Assembly (NCBI RefSeq): GCF_014356525.2
Contig: NC_052510.1
Span: 19,432,532-19,496,531, forward strand
DNA length: 64,000 nt
Direction of reading: 5' to 3'
From: Nilaparvata lugens
Taxonomy: Eukaryota; Arthropoda; Insecta; Hemiptera; Delphacidae
Both the position numbers and the translations under genes were made by a program. Positions 25,961-38,099 of this stretch are shown piece by piece. The notes beneath the pieces are model-generated. The model did not search any database. It worked only from the letters and a program-made list of their open reading frames with translations, and had not been told where the DNA came from. How positions within the stretch are numbered: the stretch's first letter is position 1; each line of letters starts with the position of its first letter.

Positions 25961-27934
25961 AGTTGCGAACGGATCACTCTGACAGGAAACACGATCAATT
26001 GGCGCAACCGAACGAATTCTTTGGAGAACTGTTGGTGCTTGAAACTTCTCTGCTGAATTTTGTTGCCTCGTTGTAGATTTAGCTTTTTCGTAGGAAGGTT
26101 TGATAACGGAAATAATTATGAGTCTCAGTTCTTGCTAGTGTGAGATGTTATGGTCTATGTCATTATTCTATATGTAACTCCTAATTTTCCATATTGAACC
26201 AATAAAAACTTGTCATAGGAATTTCAAATTGTGGTTGGAATTGTAGTTTGAATTAAAAATATCGAATTCTCTCATTGGAAGTCAATTTCATTCCTATTTT
26301 AGCTTTTGAGAGAAACTTTGTGTTATGATTTGAATTATACATCAATATCCTTCTGCATCGATAATCATTCATTCACCATATTAAATTCTCTCAAAATCGT
26401 CCGGAAAAGCTTCTTAAAAGAATAAATGAATCTGAGTTAATAAACTGATAATATTATACTTTTTTTACAATGAGGCGTTGTAAATCCGATCATTAATTAG
26501 ATGTGGTAGCAAGACAAGCAGTTGTTCACATCCTTAGAATGTGAAGGATATTTTTGATGAAGTGTTGTTTGAGAAAGGTACAAGAGTAAGAAGGCATGAT
26601 CACGATCATGATGAATGAAAAATCATTCCATGAAATGTTTCCAACCTGAAAATACTATAAACAACTTCCAGTTTTAACCATGTTGAACAATTTATTAAAT
26701 GTTCAGAATTACTTTGCCGTATCGCAAAGCTTGCACGGGTTTCCCAGATAGGAGAGCAAACGTAATGATACTTTCAAAGGAATGCAAACACTTGTGAAGC
26801 ATCACTTTTAAAGTCTTCAATTTAAAAACGACTATGAAAAACTCACAACTGGCTCTCATAGTGTTTTTGCAGTCCATAATTTATCAAAGCCGCTTTTTCT
26901 GGTGCAGAAGGCCAGGCCATATATAGGCGGCGTACTAATATAATTAAATTTTCTCGCAAAAAGGTTGCAGCACGCGTGTTTATTTCATCCCTATTTACAA
27001 AGCTTTTCACATTTTTCCAAGTGAAAAAAGACAGGAAAGTGTTGTTAACGCTGCTAATTGGGGATGGAACTCTAAATAAAGGGGAACTTCTTAATGGACT
27101 TGTATCATTAGGCTTAGTGAAGTGAGAATGAAGTCATACATTATGCCCCAAAAAGGATTGTTGTTGCAGCCAGATTATCCGATCACACCTCTGCTAAAAA
27201 CAAGTACTTGCACAATAAATTACCTTACTCTCTCACTAAAATAATTGGATAATTTTACTTGACTTCAACACTAATTAGCTCATTATGTCATCTATATATT
27301 TTATTGAGAGATAGATTTACTTATGAGAGGTATTCTCTTAACTTCTTTCTAAATATTTTTGAATGACAATCGTACACCAAATTCAATTACAATCTGAAAA
27401 ACTTATACATTCATAAAAATGTTCTACTGTAATAAAAAGGCTAATTCTATTTTAAAAATGGCTTTCAATGAGTTTTTTAAACCAAACACCCTAGTTATTG
27501 AAGGCTTTGACAAAACTATTCTTATCAATATCAGACTTTTCATTGATTTAATTTATCGTATGGCTTTGTATTGATGGAGGAACCTGAAGCTTGTTCCATT
27601 ATTGTAGTAAATCATAATCAAGGAAGTTAGTAATATTTTTCAAATTTATACATGTATCACATCATAGAAATATATTATTATTATTTATTATTTATTCATA
27701 GACAATAGATACAATACAGGTAAAAACAACATGCATTCGCCCAAAACTGCTTTAAACCTTAATTTGGAATACACTGTCTAGAGGTTATGTAGATGATAAC
27801 TTAATTCACACAATATTTTGAGTCCAAAAAAATGAATCTACTACAATTTTGAAATTATAAGATTAATTAATTATATATATTATTTTATCAATAATATATC
27901 TCAATGGTAGACAAAAAAATTAAATTCGTATGAC

Positions 27935-28030
27935 TTTGGTTGGTGGGGAGTCCCTTGCGGGAAGGTCCCACCGCCTGAATATATATAATTTAAGCCGTTA
28001 ATGGGCCTCATGACTGTCAAACTTCAGCCG
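27935..28030 (+). repeat. Dispersed repeat containing TATATAATTTAAGCCG
   Basis: GGTGGGGAGTCCCTTGCGGG to AATGGGCCT recurs in reverse orientation at 55766-55845. Shared landmarks are GTGGGGAGTC, CCTGA.TATATA, AATTTAAGCCG and AATGGGCC. Confidence 0.7.
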
Positions 28031-28738
28031 GGACCGACAAATATAACTTGCCCATCCAATATCAAAGAGTGGTCAAATTGATGAGAATACCAATTTCCAA
28101 CAGATGTTCATAGTTGGGCAAAATATCTAATTCTTTTGTGGAAACAATTCCAATTCCTATCTCTGTGTGACATCCAATTACATTCAAATTCGGTTGATGA
28201 TAATGACATTCCCGATAACGTCGATAACCATAAACAAATAGCATGATGCTTTAATCCGTCGATTTTTCACAAATAAACAAGTACTTGGCTGGCTGATTGC
28301 TGATTAGGAAACGAGGATTCTGTTGCGTTGTGTGGCGAAAAGCAAACAAACTGCATTAATGAACAGACAGTCAATTATGGCGAGGCGAGCGATGCGGGAC
28401 TCCATCTAGTGCCCGCAACCAAATCCAATCAACTCAAGCTGGAAAATTGCTTTCGGCTTTATGATGGCAAATAAGTGCTGCCATTAGATTATTTAGAAAA
28501 TTGGGCCGCGTAGTTGACTATGATTTGTAGCTTACTATGCTAGTTCAATATGGTAGCTCACTATGAAACGGGCAATAAGTTCGGTTTAGGAGGGTGATGC
28601 TTCTAGATTGGAGAAGAAGATAATGGAAATTTCTGTGTTAAAAATCTATCAACCTTGTAAAGTTTCAATAGATAGTTTTTTCGATCTAGAGAGGGGAATA
28701 ATGGGAAATTGAGTGGTGAAAATAATGATTCATCTATT

Positions 28739-29145
28739 TAATTATTATTAACGAAAATCCTAAATAAATGCTGTAAATCAACCCGAAGACTTCTGCTACT
28801 GCAGACATTGACAACAGGGTTAACAGCTAGATGGAAATTCGATGAGAACTACTATCCAAAAATTAGTTGCCAGCCCGGGAATCAAACCCGGTACCTCCCA
28901 ATTGCCAAAGGCTTTTTATGAAATGAGCGCTGCTATCCAGAGATTGTCAGTTTGGTGTAAGGGTAAGCAATCCTGACTGGCAATTGGGAGGTACCGGGTT
29001 CGATTCCCGGGCTGGCAACTAATTTTTGGATAGTAGTTCTCATCGAATTTCCATCTAGCTGTTAACCCTGTTGTCAATGTCTGCAGTAGCAGAAGTCTTC
29101 GGGGTGATTTACAGCATTTATTTAGGATTTTCGTTAATAATAATT
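28739..29145. repeat. Near-perfect inverted repeat, 168-bp arms, 72-bp loop
   Basis: Arms 28739-28906 and 28979-29145 are reverse complements with only about two mismatches visible (TTTGATTC/TTCGATTC and GGGTTGAT/GGGGTGAT). The right arm together with the loop contains tRNA-like A and B boxes. The arrangement suggests two tRNA-derived SINEs head to head, or a foldback derived from one. A + strand transcript would fold into a long hairpin. Confidence 0.9.
28953..29007 (+). promoter_or_regulatory. Pol III-type internal promoter (A box and B box)
   Basis: TGGTGTAAGGG (28953-28963) matches the A-box pattern, and GGTTCGATTCC (28997-29007) matches the B-box consensus, at tRNA-like spacing. CCGGG/CCCGG flank the B box as a T-arm-like stem. 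There is no complete tRNA cloverleaf, so a SINE head is more likely than a tRNA gene. Confidence 0.7.
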
Positions 29146-29872
29146 ATATATTAATTAGCATTTGAATTAATGCATTCTCTATTTAATTCCATCTGTAATT
29201 CATCTATTTCTTGAAAATTGATAGTTTAGATGGATTCTTACTTCCAGCCTGAAGAGAAGAATAACGGAATACTTTGATGTGAAAATTGATGAATACTTCA
29301 GTATATTGATATTTTTAGATTCTGTCGTCTTATCAAAGCTATCAAAATTTTCAACACTTATATTGTATAGTAGTAAGAAAAACGATTTTTGGACTTGCAA
29401 ATTGCAGGCCTAGGTGATGGATCTGTAATTATTGATGGTTCTTTATCCTGTTCGCTTAATCATCATAACCATTTCATCTCTTGGAATAGTCGACAACGTT
29501 TTAAGCCTTGGAATTTCAAGATTTTTGGTGGGGGATAAGACTCTTCAATTGACTTCATATGAATATTAGTCTAGAGTCTACAGTAGTGTTAACTACAACA
29601 AAATCCGGTAATAAAGTACATTTTAGTCAATGGTGAAATTTTTTTATATAAATCTATCATTTTAATGATAGAAGATTAAATTTCATATGAATTAAAATGT
29701 ATAAATTCAATTAAAAGCAATGTCTTCTGGGCGATTTAACAAAATGGAGAAGATATACAGAGGATTTTAAAAAATAAAAATATTACTAAATACCAATATT
29801 ACTAATACTACGAGTATATTGTGGTTGACTTTCGAAGATTTATGATATTTCGATGAACCTATGGGTGTCACC

Positions 29873-29943
29873 AATACCTACTACAGTATTACTTCCTACC
29901 TACTATTACCACCTACCTAAGTAATAGTAGGTATTAGTGTCAC
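29873..29943. repeat. ~70-bp hairpin
   Basis: GTGTCACCAATACCTACTAC and GTAGGTATTAGTGTCAC form the stem. It is related in sequence to the 10180-10237 palindrome (ACCAATACCTAC core). Confidence 0.75.
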
Positions 29944-31855
29944 ACAGTCATATCTATTACATACTTATGTTAATCATGACACTACAATATTTGAATGAAA
30001 CGAGTACAGAGTGCTGTAATGGAATTCAACACATTTTTTGTGCTTGTTCATTCGGTTTCCACCTCAATAAATTTTCTGGATCGGAATGAAAGGTTTATTA
30101 TAGATTATTTTCTATAGCTACTTAATCATGTTTTGACCAAGCCGTTGAGATTTTAGAAGTTGGAAGGAATATTTGCGTAATCCATGTTACATTAATGTTG
30201 CTTCATAAAAACGAAATTTCAATTCTGCTCATTGAAACAAACTTCTATGCATTTCTCTACTCTCGACCCCATTCCTCGAATCAAAAAGCTGAAAAGCAAC
30301 GCTCTCGAAACTTTGAAAAGATTGAGCAAACAAGTTTCGAGTGCTCTTTCCTCTTTAAAAATACCAGAGAGAACTTCCCAAATCGATACTACTGAAAGTA
30401 AGCGTTTATACGATTTTGCCAACTCATAACTGAAAAAGAACTTTTATGAAATTCCAAACCTTTTAAACGTATACAGACGTAAAATTTCATCGCATATTTG
30501 TCATGAAAACTTTATTTCCCTCCAAGCGAAGTCTGTTTGTATGCTAAAATAGCCACCAAAAAACCGACGAGCTGCTTGTAAAAATTTGTTCCACTGTTAT
30601 CCATTTGATTCGTACTAACATCTCACAACTGTTTCGCGCTATAACAAAATACGGAATGAGAAAGTGAAAGTCTGAAGATGGAAGTCATAAAATGGGGAAG
30701 CTGATCGGTTTTAAAATCTATGATCACATATCGTAAACTTTTCATGATATGAGTGAAGTGGGGAATGTCATGTGATAAAATGTTTCAGTCTCATAATATT
30801 ATCTGCAACTCTGATTGCTTGAGTACGGGTATGGGCTTTCCAATGATATGAACCCATTCTTTCACAGGAATGTGACAATGGAATTCATGTTCGCATTTAC
30901 GGACCTGATATTTTTTGCCAAGTCACAAAATTACTTATTACTGAATTGAAAAATTGAAAACTCTTCCATTCCACCTTCCCAAATGCCAAATCACTGTTCT
31001 TCTATCTAGATCCTTTTTTAAACATATTTTTTTCTATAACCATACCATATGAAAAGATAGCATACGATTATGTTATACTCTCTCTATGCTATAACAAATT
31101 GAAATTTCCTTGTCAAATTAGCCTCGAAATGTTTTGAAACATCATCACTGTTTAACCGTATATCAACAAAATTTTTAAATCAAATTTTCAAATCTCGTAC
31201 AATTTGATTAATTTCATCAAATCAATGAATTGACCTACTCTTATAAAGCGATTCAGAGTATTTGAATACAAGTTTCCTTATTTAATGTATTAGTTATCAT
31301 TAGAACCAATAACAATTTACTTTTCATAATTCAGTTTGTTTTATAAATAGTTTATTCTTTCAGATCAGATCTAAATTATAATTTGTAAGAGGCTTTTAAT
31401 TATCTTCCACACAACATAATATAGACTTAACATTCATAGCAAGCTTTCATACAATTATAATGGAATCTGTTACGGAATTTATATGAATAATTCACCAATA
31501 TAAATATCCCATCAGAACAAATCCAATTTGAAGAGGTGTACGTGATGAGTATCGTAAAATACAAACAAGGAATGATAGAATACCCAACCCCAACATACTT
31601 CCTGTCTGTTTTATAGCTAATCTGCTTTATTTGAACTTCATCGTTGCGATCTAGCTGTAAAATTCAGGCAACTAAACTGGATTATTAAAGATTAATAGAT
31701 GCTTTTACTACTGTATGAAAATATTTTGCATGTATCACGAAAATAATTGAGCTGTAACTGCCGGTAAACTTTATATAATATCGCTCATGGGAAAAGTGAA
31801 GTTATCTGGATTGAAGCGGAATCTGCAGAGATTCCAGATTGATTCTTACATCGTC

Positions 31856-32010
31856 AGCTCTTTCCTTTATCACTTTTGCTTAAACCGTTTTATGATCCAG
31901 GTTTTACATGTCAATCAAGGTTTTCTCATGTCCATCAACTCTTTTCCCACATCACTTCAGCTGGAACCGTTTTATGATTCAGGTTTTTCATGTCAATCAG
32001 GTTTTCTCTT
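31856..32010 (+). repeat. Two ~78-bp direct repeats
   Basis: Both units contain CCGTTTTATGATYCAGGTTTT followed by CATGTCAATCA and GGTTTTCTC. No gene is visible. Confidence 0.7.
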
Positions 32011-32079
32011 CAATTTTGGTAATAGGGCTTATAAAGGCTATGCCCATATAAGCTTCGAGATTGGTTTTGCGTGATGTGA

Positions 32080-32081
<2 letters not shown>

Positions 32082-32132
<51 letters not shown>

Positions 32133-32150
32133 GATGATGATGATGATGAG
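32082..32150 (+). repeat. (GAT)n microsatellite
   Basis: About 23 GAT units with one AAG interruption, located about 600 bp upstream of the thrombospondin exon. Confidence 0.95.
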
Positions 32151-32770
32151 AGAAGAATCGATCTTCAGTTTTCTGTAGGTTCCAAACCACCGGAAAGCGA
32201 TTTTTCAACTCATCAACTATAAATATTCAGCCACCTCTGCTCCTCTAGTAGGAGCAGAAGCAGCAGGAGTATGTCTTTCAACCTATCTGAGCGAAAAAAT
32301 AACACCAATACACTCTGTATCAATTATCAGATAACTACACTCTGTATAAATTCATCATTATATTTCAAATTCCATCAAACAATCGATCTGGACTGTTTAC
32401 CAGGAACTTCAAACCGGGATTTGAATTGAATTCAAATTCCCATTTGAATTGAGTTCCATGAAAATAAGTCCTGTATTACAATACGAAATTTCACTCTGTC
32501 ATTAGATGATAGAGCAAAGAGAATTATCTGATAATGTTTCGTCAAGTATGAGGGAGCCTCTATCGACACATACTTCTAATTTTCAAATTTATCATGGAAG
32601 AATGAAGTTCGTCTCCCTCTCATTCGCCCAGCGGACCTCTCCAATGAATTGAAGTTCCTCTCCTAGTCTATAGGTAATCCAACGCCACTTTAAAAGTTTT
32701 TGGAAACTGCATAAGTTTCGGAATATTTTCCTTGCACAAATAACTTATTAATAATACCATACTTTTTCAG

Positions 32771-32901
32771 AATCGGAAAGTGGTTCGTGGGGTTCATGGA
32801 GTCCTTGGACACCTTGTACCACTTCTTGCAGTGGAGGGACCAGGAACCGTTATAGGTTCTGTGACTCGCCGCCTCCTCGATATGGAGCCAAGTTTTGTCA
32901 G
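32771..32901 (+). CDS. Exon: thrombospondin type-1 repeat
   Basis: The exon follows CTTTTTCAG and precedes GTGAGC, phase 1 in and phase 0 out. It encodes GSWGSWSPWTPCTTSCSGG followed by RNRYRFCDSPPP and GAKFCQ. The W-x2-W-x2-W ladder, the CTTSCSGG core and the Arg-rich R-x-R-x-R strand are the standard TSP1 signature, continuing into the next exon. Such repeats bind glycosaminoglycans or matrix and are often C-mannosylated on the Trp ladder (family knowledge). Confidence 0.95.
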
Positions 32902-33549
32902 GTGAGCAGATTCAAGTGAACTTTTAACATTGACTCCGATTATTTGAGTCTTTTGAAAAAATCATATTTGAGAATAAACATCTTCCACAATAATGTTCTG
33001 TACCGGTACATTTAAGTACGGGACAGCTTTGTACACTTGCATACAACTGCCTCCTCGGAAGATGAGCTTGACATGATGGGGGCTATGATCTTTTAGCCAA
33101 AAAAATATTTTCCAATCGGCAGGAGAGGACAGGAAGATCTCCAATTGGCGTCGAGTGAGATTCCTATTTAGAATGAACTTCATCATCGTGAGCTTCTCAT
33201 CGTGTAGCTTGCCCCTTATTCTGATGCCCAGTCGCTGGCTCAGTAAGCTGGCCCAGCCTGGTAATGCCTAGTCCACGTCTAGGCCAGCGTTGGCAAACTC
33301 CCCATCCACACACTGGCGCTGGTCGTCATTGGCCTTCATTGGGCCAACATGTAAATGTGGCACATGAGAGCGCAATTGGTAAGGAGGTAATAGAGTTGTA
33401 CCAGTAACTAGTTCATGATTCATAGCTGCATTTTTTTCTTCATTTATTTATCTTGTCATGTAACCAATCAAATTATATCAGAACAATTGAGAGTTTGAAT
33501 TCATTTTTAAAGGTAATTTCTTGAAGTGGTCTATTTGTGTTGTTCGTAG

Positions 33550-33777
33550 GGCAACTCTCTGGAAACGGAGAAGTGTGGTGTGGCAGTGAGCTGGGACTGC
33601 CTGTTCTACCAGGACAGCGGCGGACCGGAAGTGCCGGCCGACAGACCGGAAGTGGTGGCGGAAGTGGGCCCCGGCTGCCGGTGCGGCTGTGTCGTGCATC
33701 TGGGCTCCGTCAAGCCACGTCGCCTCATCGCCACCTCGTCGCAGAGCTGTCCCGGCAGGACTTTCTGGCTCATACAG
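33550..33777 (+). CDS. Exon: end of TSP1 and start of CUB-like domain
   Basis: 76 codons, phase 0 at both ends, after TTCGTAG and before GTTGGC. It starts GNSLETEKCG, supplying the last TSP1 cysteine, then contains a C-R-C-G-C cluster (PGCRCGCVVHLG) and SSQSCPGRTFWLIQ. The last part leads into the CUB strands of the next exon. Open frames on the opposite strand are shadows of this GC-rich exon. Confidence 0.9.
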
Positions 33778-34553
33778 GTTGGCTGTCCATGAGGCTCATG
33801 TTTGTCACAGCCACATTTATAATAAAACATTGTGCCCTATGAAGAATGGCAACGTCGCATAGTAGGTTCATTCAACTTGTCAACCCGAGTTGAAAACAGT
33901 GAAAAGTCCAGTATGAAATAAAATAGATTAATAATACACTACATGCCACAGCTAGCTGATATTTGATTTTGAACCTACTTTTCAGAGTTGACAACTTGTT
34001 GGGCATGACAATTTTAGTGGTGGCTGCGTTCATGAACATTACTGACTGAATTGATCAAGTTTTTCAACACTACAATGATGATACGATTATTATTTAGAGC
34101 CCAGTCAATGAAGACAGAAAAAAAGAAAAAGGTTGCAACAATACAAGAAAGCTGAATTAGGTAGGATGTTGGCCACATAGAACATAGTATGGAATCAAGA
34201 ATTCACGAGTATCCCACACATTATATGTGATACCATACTTTACATTTGAAAATTGCTCTAATGAGTTGAAACTAGTTGTGATTTGATAAAATAAAAAGTA
34301 TACTCGATAACTTTTATTGTGTTTCAATAGTTTCAGTAGATCTATTGAGAAAAGTGATTATGTGATATTAAAGAAATACAGGGGGGTTTTGATGCAGACT
34401 TCGTCATTGTAATTCTTGAAGTGGGATTAGGAGAGGCCCAAACAAATCTTTGGGGGTCCCATAATGAGTTGTTTGTCCCATGTTTAACATGAAAGATCAC
34501 TGTCAACTACTCATTTTCTATTCGTTTCTCATGAAAGACTCATCGCCTTGCAG

Positions 34554-34803
34554 GCGGACAAAACGCACGTGGTTCGACTGTCGCTGGAGCAGTTTCGCCT
34601 GCCGTGCACGTCGCAGTGGGTGAAGATCAGAGACGGCGACTCGCTGTCTTCCAACCTGTTGGCCCAGCTGGCGGGCTTGCCCCTCCTGCCCCACCACGTC
34701 GTCTCCACCGGCCCCTGTCTGCTGCTCGAGTTCTTCTCCGACTCAAAAATGGCCGCCGGCGAAGAGTGCTGGGGCGGCTTTCTTGCGCATGCACAACAAT
34801 TGG
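34554..34803 (+). CDS. Exon: CUB-like domain, C-terminal part
   Basis: 83 codons plus one base (phase 0 in, 1 out), after CTTGCAG and before GTGAGT. Features are VVRLSLEQFRLPC, QWVKIRDGDS and PCLLLEFFSDSKMA, the CUB pattern of a hydrophobic strand, a W-V-x-I-R-D-G sheet and a terminal LLLEFFSD strand, then CWGGFLAHAQQL. It is extracellular, directly before the transmembrane exon. Confidence 0.9.
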
Positions 34804-34862
34804 GTGAGTTTATGTTTCGAGAAATATAAATCTTATTCATATGAAATACCTTCTCTGCAGTT

Positions 34863-35042
34863 CAAGCAGCAGAGATGAGTATTCTTCGAAGTATGAAAGG
34901 TTGTACAAGGTTAGACGGATTCCGCAATGATGACATTAGAAATGAGTTGGAACGAATGCCAGATACTAGGATACCAAAGGCTGTCATGAAATATAGACCC
35001 TACGGTAGAAGGGATATTGGCAGACCTCTGAAAAGATGGTAA
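34863..35042 (+). mobile_element. RTE-type LINE tail fragment with internal deletion
   Basis: Sixty codons to a TAA, on the + strand: AAEMSILRSMKG, RNDDIRNELERMPDTRIPK and RPYGRRDIGRPLKRW, the C-terminus typical of RTE-like LINE reverse transcriptases. The stretch normally found between the DIRNEL and RMPD motifs is missing, a deletion of roughly 20 residues in a family-level comparison. It lies in the intron after the CUB exon. Confidence 0.8.
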
Positions 35043-35333
35043 GATAAATAGTTATATCCTTTGAAACCGGAACAGGTGTGTACCTTCTTTACCTGTCTGT
35101 TTTAAGGCTCGGTGGAAATTACATGCAGAACAGTAATTGGCAAGTCCCCTCTTTTTCTATCATTTCATTCAACAAATTATTTCCTATTTTGTTTGTTTTG
35201 TATTGAGTAACTGTTTCATTGCATTTGTTTTGTATGTGTTTACGTGTGTTGAAAATTGAAAATAAATAGAGTTTATCTTTGTTTTTATTTACCAGCTCTT
35301 CTATATTCAGTTCCTATCAGCAATAATTAACAT

Positions 35334-36138
35334 CAGTGGGGTCTCACGATAAATGTAAGGGGGGGCGGTAGTCCAACAGCAGGGGGGGGTTCAGGGGGTT
35401 ACTTCCACCTGGAAAGGGGGTGGTACGGGAGGGCAATATTTTTTATTAAAACTGACGTTTCAAGCATTTGAGCACTTAAATTCACTGTTATTTAAGGCCT
35501 TTCCACACCGGAAAAAATTGGAATAGAATACCTACCGAATAGTTTTTTTAATTATAAATGATAATTTATATTTTTTTCTAAGTTCAGATCAGTGGCGAAT
35601 ATAGCATTTTTTTGTGGGGGCAAGGAAGGTTAATGTAAGGTTAAGTGATTTTAAGGCTGTGCAAAGCCATTTTGGGAACATTTTACTGGTGGCACTTCTA
35701 AATTTTTTCATTTGTATGGTAACATTGCGGACGTTTGTGAAAAATTGCTCAGCAAGTTATTCTCAGAAAAACGTTGCCGACGTCCGGGACGTCCAGGACG
35801 TCCTGGATGCGCGGTGTGGATTAACTCATTTGATAGCATGGTCAGCAATTTATTTTTTCAAAAACGTCCCGGACGTCGACGACATCTGCGAACTCGGTGT
35901 GAAAAGGCCTTTAGGTTGAGTAGTTTCGCCGTTTTGTAAGGTGTCTAATATTCTATTGAACAGTTCGGCAATTAATACAATTTCTATTATTTGCAGTATT
36001 CCTATTGTTTAACAATACGAGTTTTTCGGAAGATTTAGGTATAAATTACACTAGCAAATGTGTTTAAAAGGCCCCATAATTTTTTTTTAAATCCCCAGTC
36101 AAGGGGGGGGTGGCCGCCACCCCCTAAAACCGCCACTG
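35334..36138. mobile_element. hAT-like non-autonomous element with 8-bp TSD
   Basis: The element starts CAGTGGGG and ends CGCCACTG. It is flanked on both sides by an exact ATTAACAT (35326-35333 and 36139-36146). An 8-bp target duplication and CAGTG-type ends fit hAT elements. The termini are followed inwards by G-runs on the left and C-runs on the right. No transposase is visible. Confidence 0.85.
35496..35914. mobile_element. Inner inverted-repeat element inside the hAT-like element
   Basis: AAGGCCTTTCCACACCGG at the left is mirrored by CGGTGTGAAAAGGCCTT at the right. The interior has repeated GACGT/GGACGT blocks (35786-35810, 35868-35880). A second CAGTGGCG end also occurs at 35589, so the region is composite. 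Confidence 0.65.
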
Positions 36139-36708
36139 ATTAACATGAATAGATGAAAATGATGATGATTAGAATAGTTTATCAAAACTCTATTCTACAC
36201 GAGTCTCGAATAATTGTTATTAATACTTCGACTAATCCTAATAGGTAGAGTTCGATATTCAGCGTGTGTTTGTAAATATTGAAGATTAGTTACGGTACTT
36301 GTAAGCCAGAGTATTATTTCTATCAACTACCAGCATTGTATTCTGTTCCGTTCTGTTCTGCAGTTTCTATATGGGCCAAAGATTTATTATAAAATATTAT
36401 GTTCTAAATTATGATGAATGTTCTTGTTCCCACAATCTCTGATGAGTTTTAAAAACTTCGAACATTTTGGATAATATTAATCTATTGCAAACAAACGAGT
36501 TTTTGCTGCTTCACTCTCAATTATTGGTAAAATGTATAATGAACAGAAATATAGAAATATATTCAGAGTTGCAATGATTCTAGTTCCAGCATCGTATGGA
36601 AATAATATTGATTAACACTAGCGTTCATTACAAATAAATTTGTCCCAGAGTGACTTTTTTGTGTGATGAAAATTTTATATTTATTTATGAAATTACGATC
36701 ATTTACAG

Positions 36709-36930
36709 ATCCAAACGGTAGCGCTTTCGACGATCGAGCACTTTCGGTGACAAGCTCGGCTATTCCGAGTCCCCTGACGAGGCTGGCGGTCGTCCACATT
36801 GCTATCCTGGTGTTCCTGTCATTTGTGTTCCTCATATCAGCATGCCTGGGTGCGCAATACATCCACCGCTACAGGAAGTATCAACTAGCGGCTGCAACTG
36901 AAGAGCTGGAAACTATAACTGATGCGTCAA
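36709..36930 (+). CDS. Exon: transmembrane segment, copy 1
   Basis: Phase 1 in and 1 out, after ATTTACAG and before GTGAGT. With the preceding G it reads DPNGSAFDDRALSV, then a hydrophobic helix (VVHIAILVFLSFVFLISAC) followed by the basic stop-transfer IHRYRKYQ and EELETITDASS. This is a type I transmembrane segment linking the CUB ectodomain to the cytoplasmic tail. The copy at 38740 encodes an identical peptide. Both cannot be included in series because the following exon leaves the frame in phase 2. Confidence 0.9.
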
Positions 36931-37835
36931 GTGAGTTGATTGATTATTCATATATTTTGTAGAATTGATCCATAACAATTTTTTCGTAAGTGTAATAAAA
37001 TGTACCTCTGCATATATATACATGAATAAAAAAATGAAACGATTTCAACGAATTTGAATTGTTCAACATTTAAATAAGTATTTATAAAAATGTTAAAGCA
37101 TCTTAATCCCGGCCCTGGCAAGATATTTTTCTAGGGTCACTCCCTTGTTTCGAATGGACACGCTAAATCGTCGGTCCCAGCTGCCTGAAAACATTTGTTA
37201 GATTGTATCTAAGACCCTGAAATTGATAAGGTGTGACCTGAGAAATCTGACACCAGACCTGAGCCGATGGAAATGTAATTATTATTAAGCAACTCATAGT
37301 TCATCGTCAATTTGTCAGTAAATGAACAAAGCCTTTTCAGTACATTATTGCAGTTATAAAAAGTCAACTAAAAGAATATATGCTGTCTACTTTTGAAACA
37401 TAGATTTATTGTTCAACATGTCTTGCTTCGTGCTGATAGTGGCTCAAAACCTCTTCAAGATTGAAAATAGGCTGTAGGCCTGCTTCTCAATTTCAATCTT
37501 ACATTTACCTATTTTTTCAATCGTCAATAATATTTATATTTATCATCATATTTGATGAAGATATTTATAGTTTCACTTTATTGTTGCTATCCAATTAATT
37601 TTAACAAATAATATCAAAATGTAAAAAGAAACAAATGGATTGCAACAAAAAAGTAAAACGATGAAGACCTACATCAAGTGATAATATGAATATGAACATG
37701 TATAAATTCATGCATTATTTATTTAATTCATTGCCTTATGTTATGTGTACATTGGATTTTCCTAAACTATTCATGTTATATTGACCCATCTCTTACTTGA
37801 TATCATATTCATCATTCAACTTATCATGATTCCAG

Positions 37836-38013
37836 GTGGATCAAGATCGAGTTTAGCTCCTTTAAGAAGCAGAGCTGCGTCCACTTCCACCGTCTTATCA
37901 GAAGTTATTTCATTGAAGAGATTCAAGAGAAGTCCAAATCACCGTCATACGCGCCTTAATGAAGAAATGGAAAATGAAGATGCCTCCTTACAGGATTCAA
38001 CTGATTCACAAAA
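37836..38013 (+). CDS. Exon: juxtamembrane cytoplasmic segment, copy 1
   Basis: 58 codons with split codons at both ends (A|GT in, AA| out), after ATTCCAG and before GTAAGT. It encodes GSRSSLAPLRSRAAS, SLKRFKRSPNHRH and NEEMENEDASLQDS: a basic then acidic, Ser-rich cytosolic stretch. It can splice in frame to 38100 (short tail), 40131 (short tail of copy 2) or 40826 (long tail). Confidence 0.88.
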
Positions 38014-38099
38014 GTAAGTTGAATCGTCAACTTATCACTAGTTTTAAATTCCTAGATCCCCCATGGAGCCTAATTTCCTAATTTTACAGAGAGCCTTCT

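Noticed and set aside
28950..29022. tRNA gene
   Set aside because: A and B boxes and a T-arm-like stem are present, but no acceptor stem or anticodon arm of normal geometry was found; a SINE head explains it better.
33478..33842. Frames overlapping 33550-33777 in other frames and strand
   Set aside because: Shadows of the GC-rich CUB/TSP1 exon, which alone has matching splice sites and phases.
35614..35939. Arg/Gly/Pro-rich frame over repeated GACGT blocks
   Set aside because: Lies inside a non-autonomous hAT-like element and follows short tandem motifs; not a credible gene.
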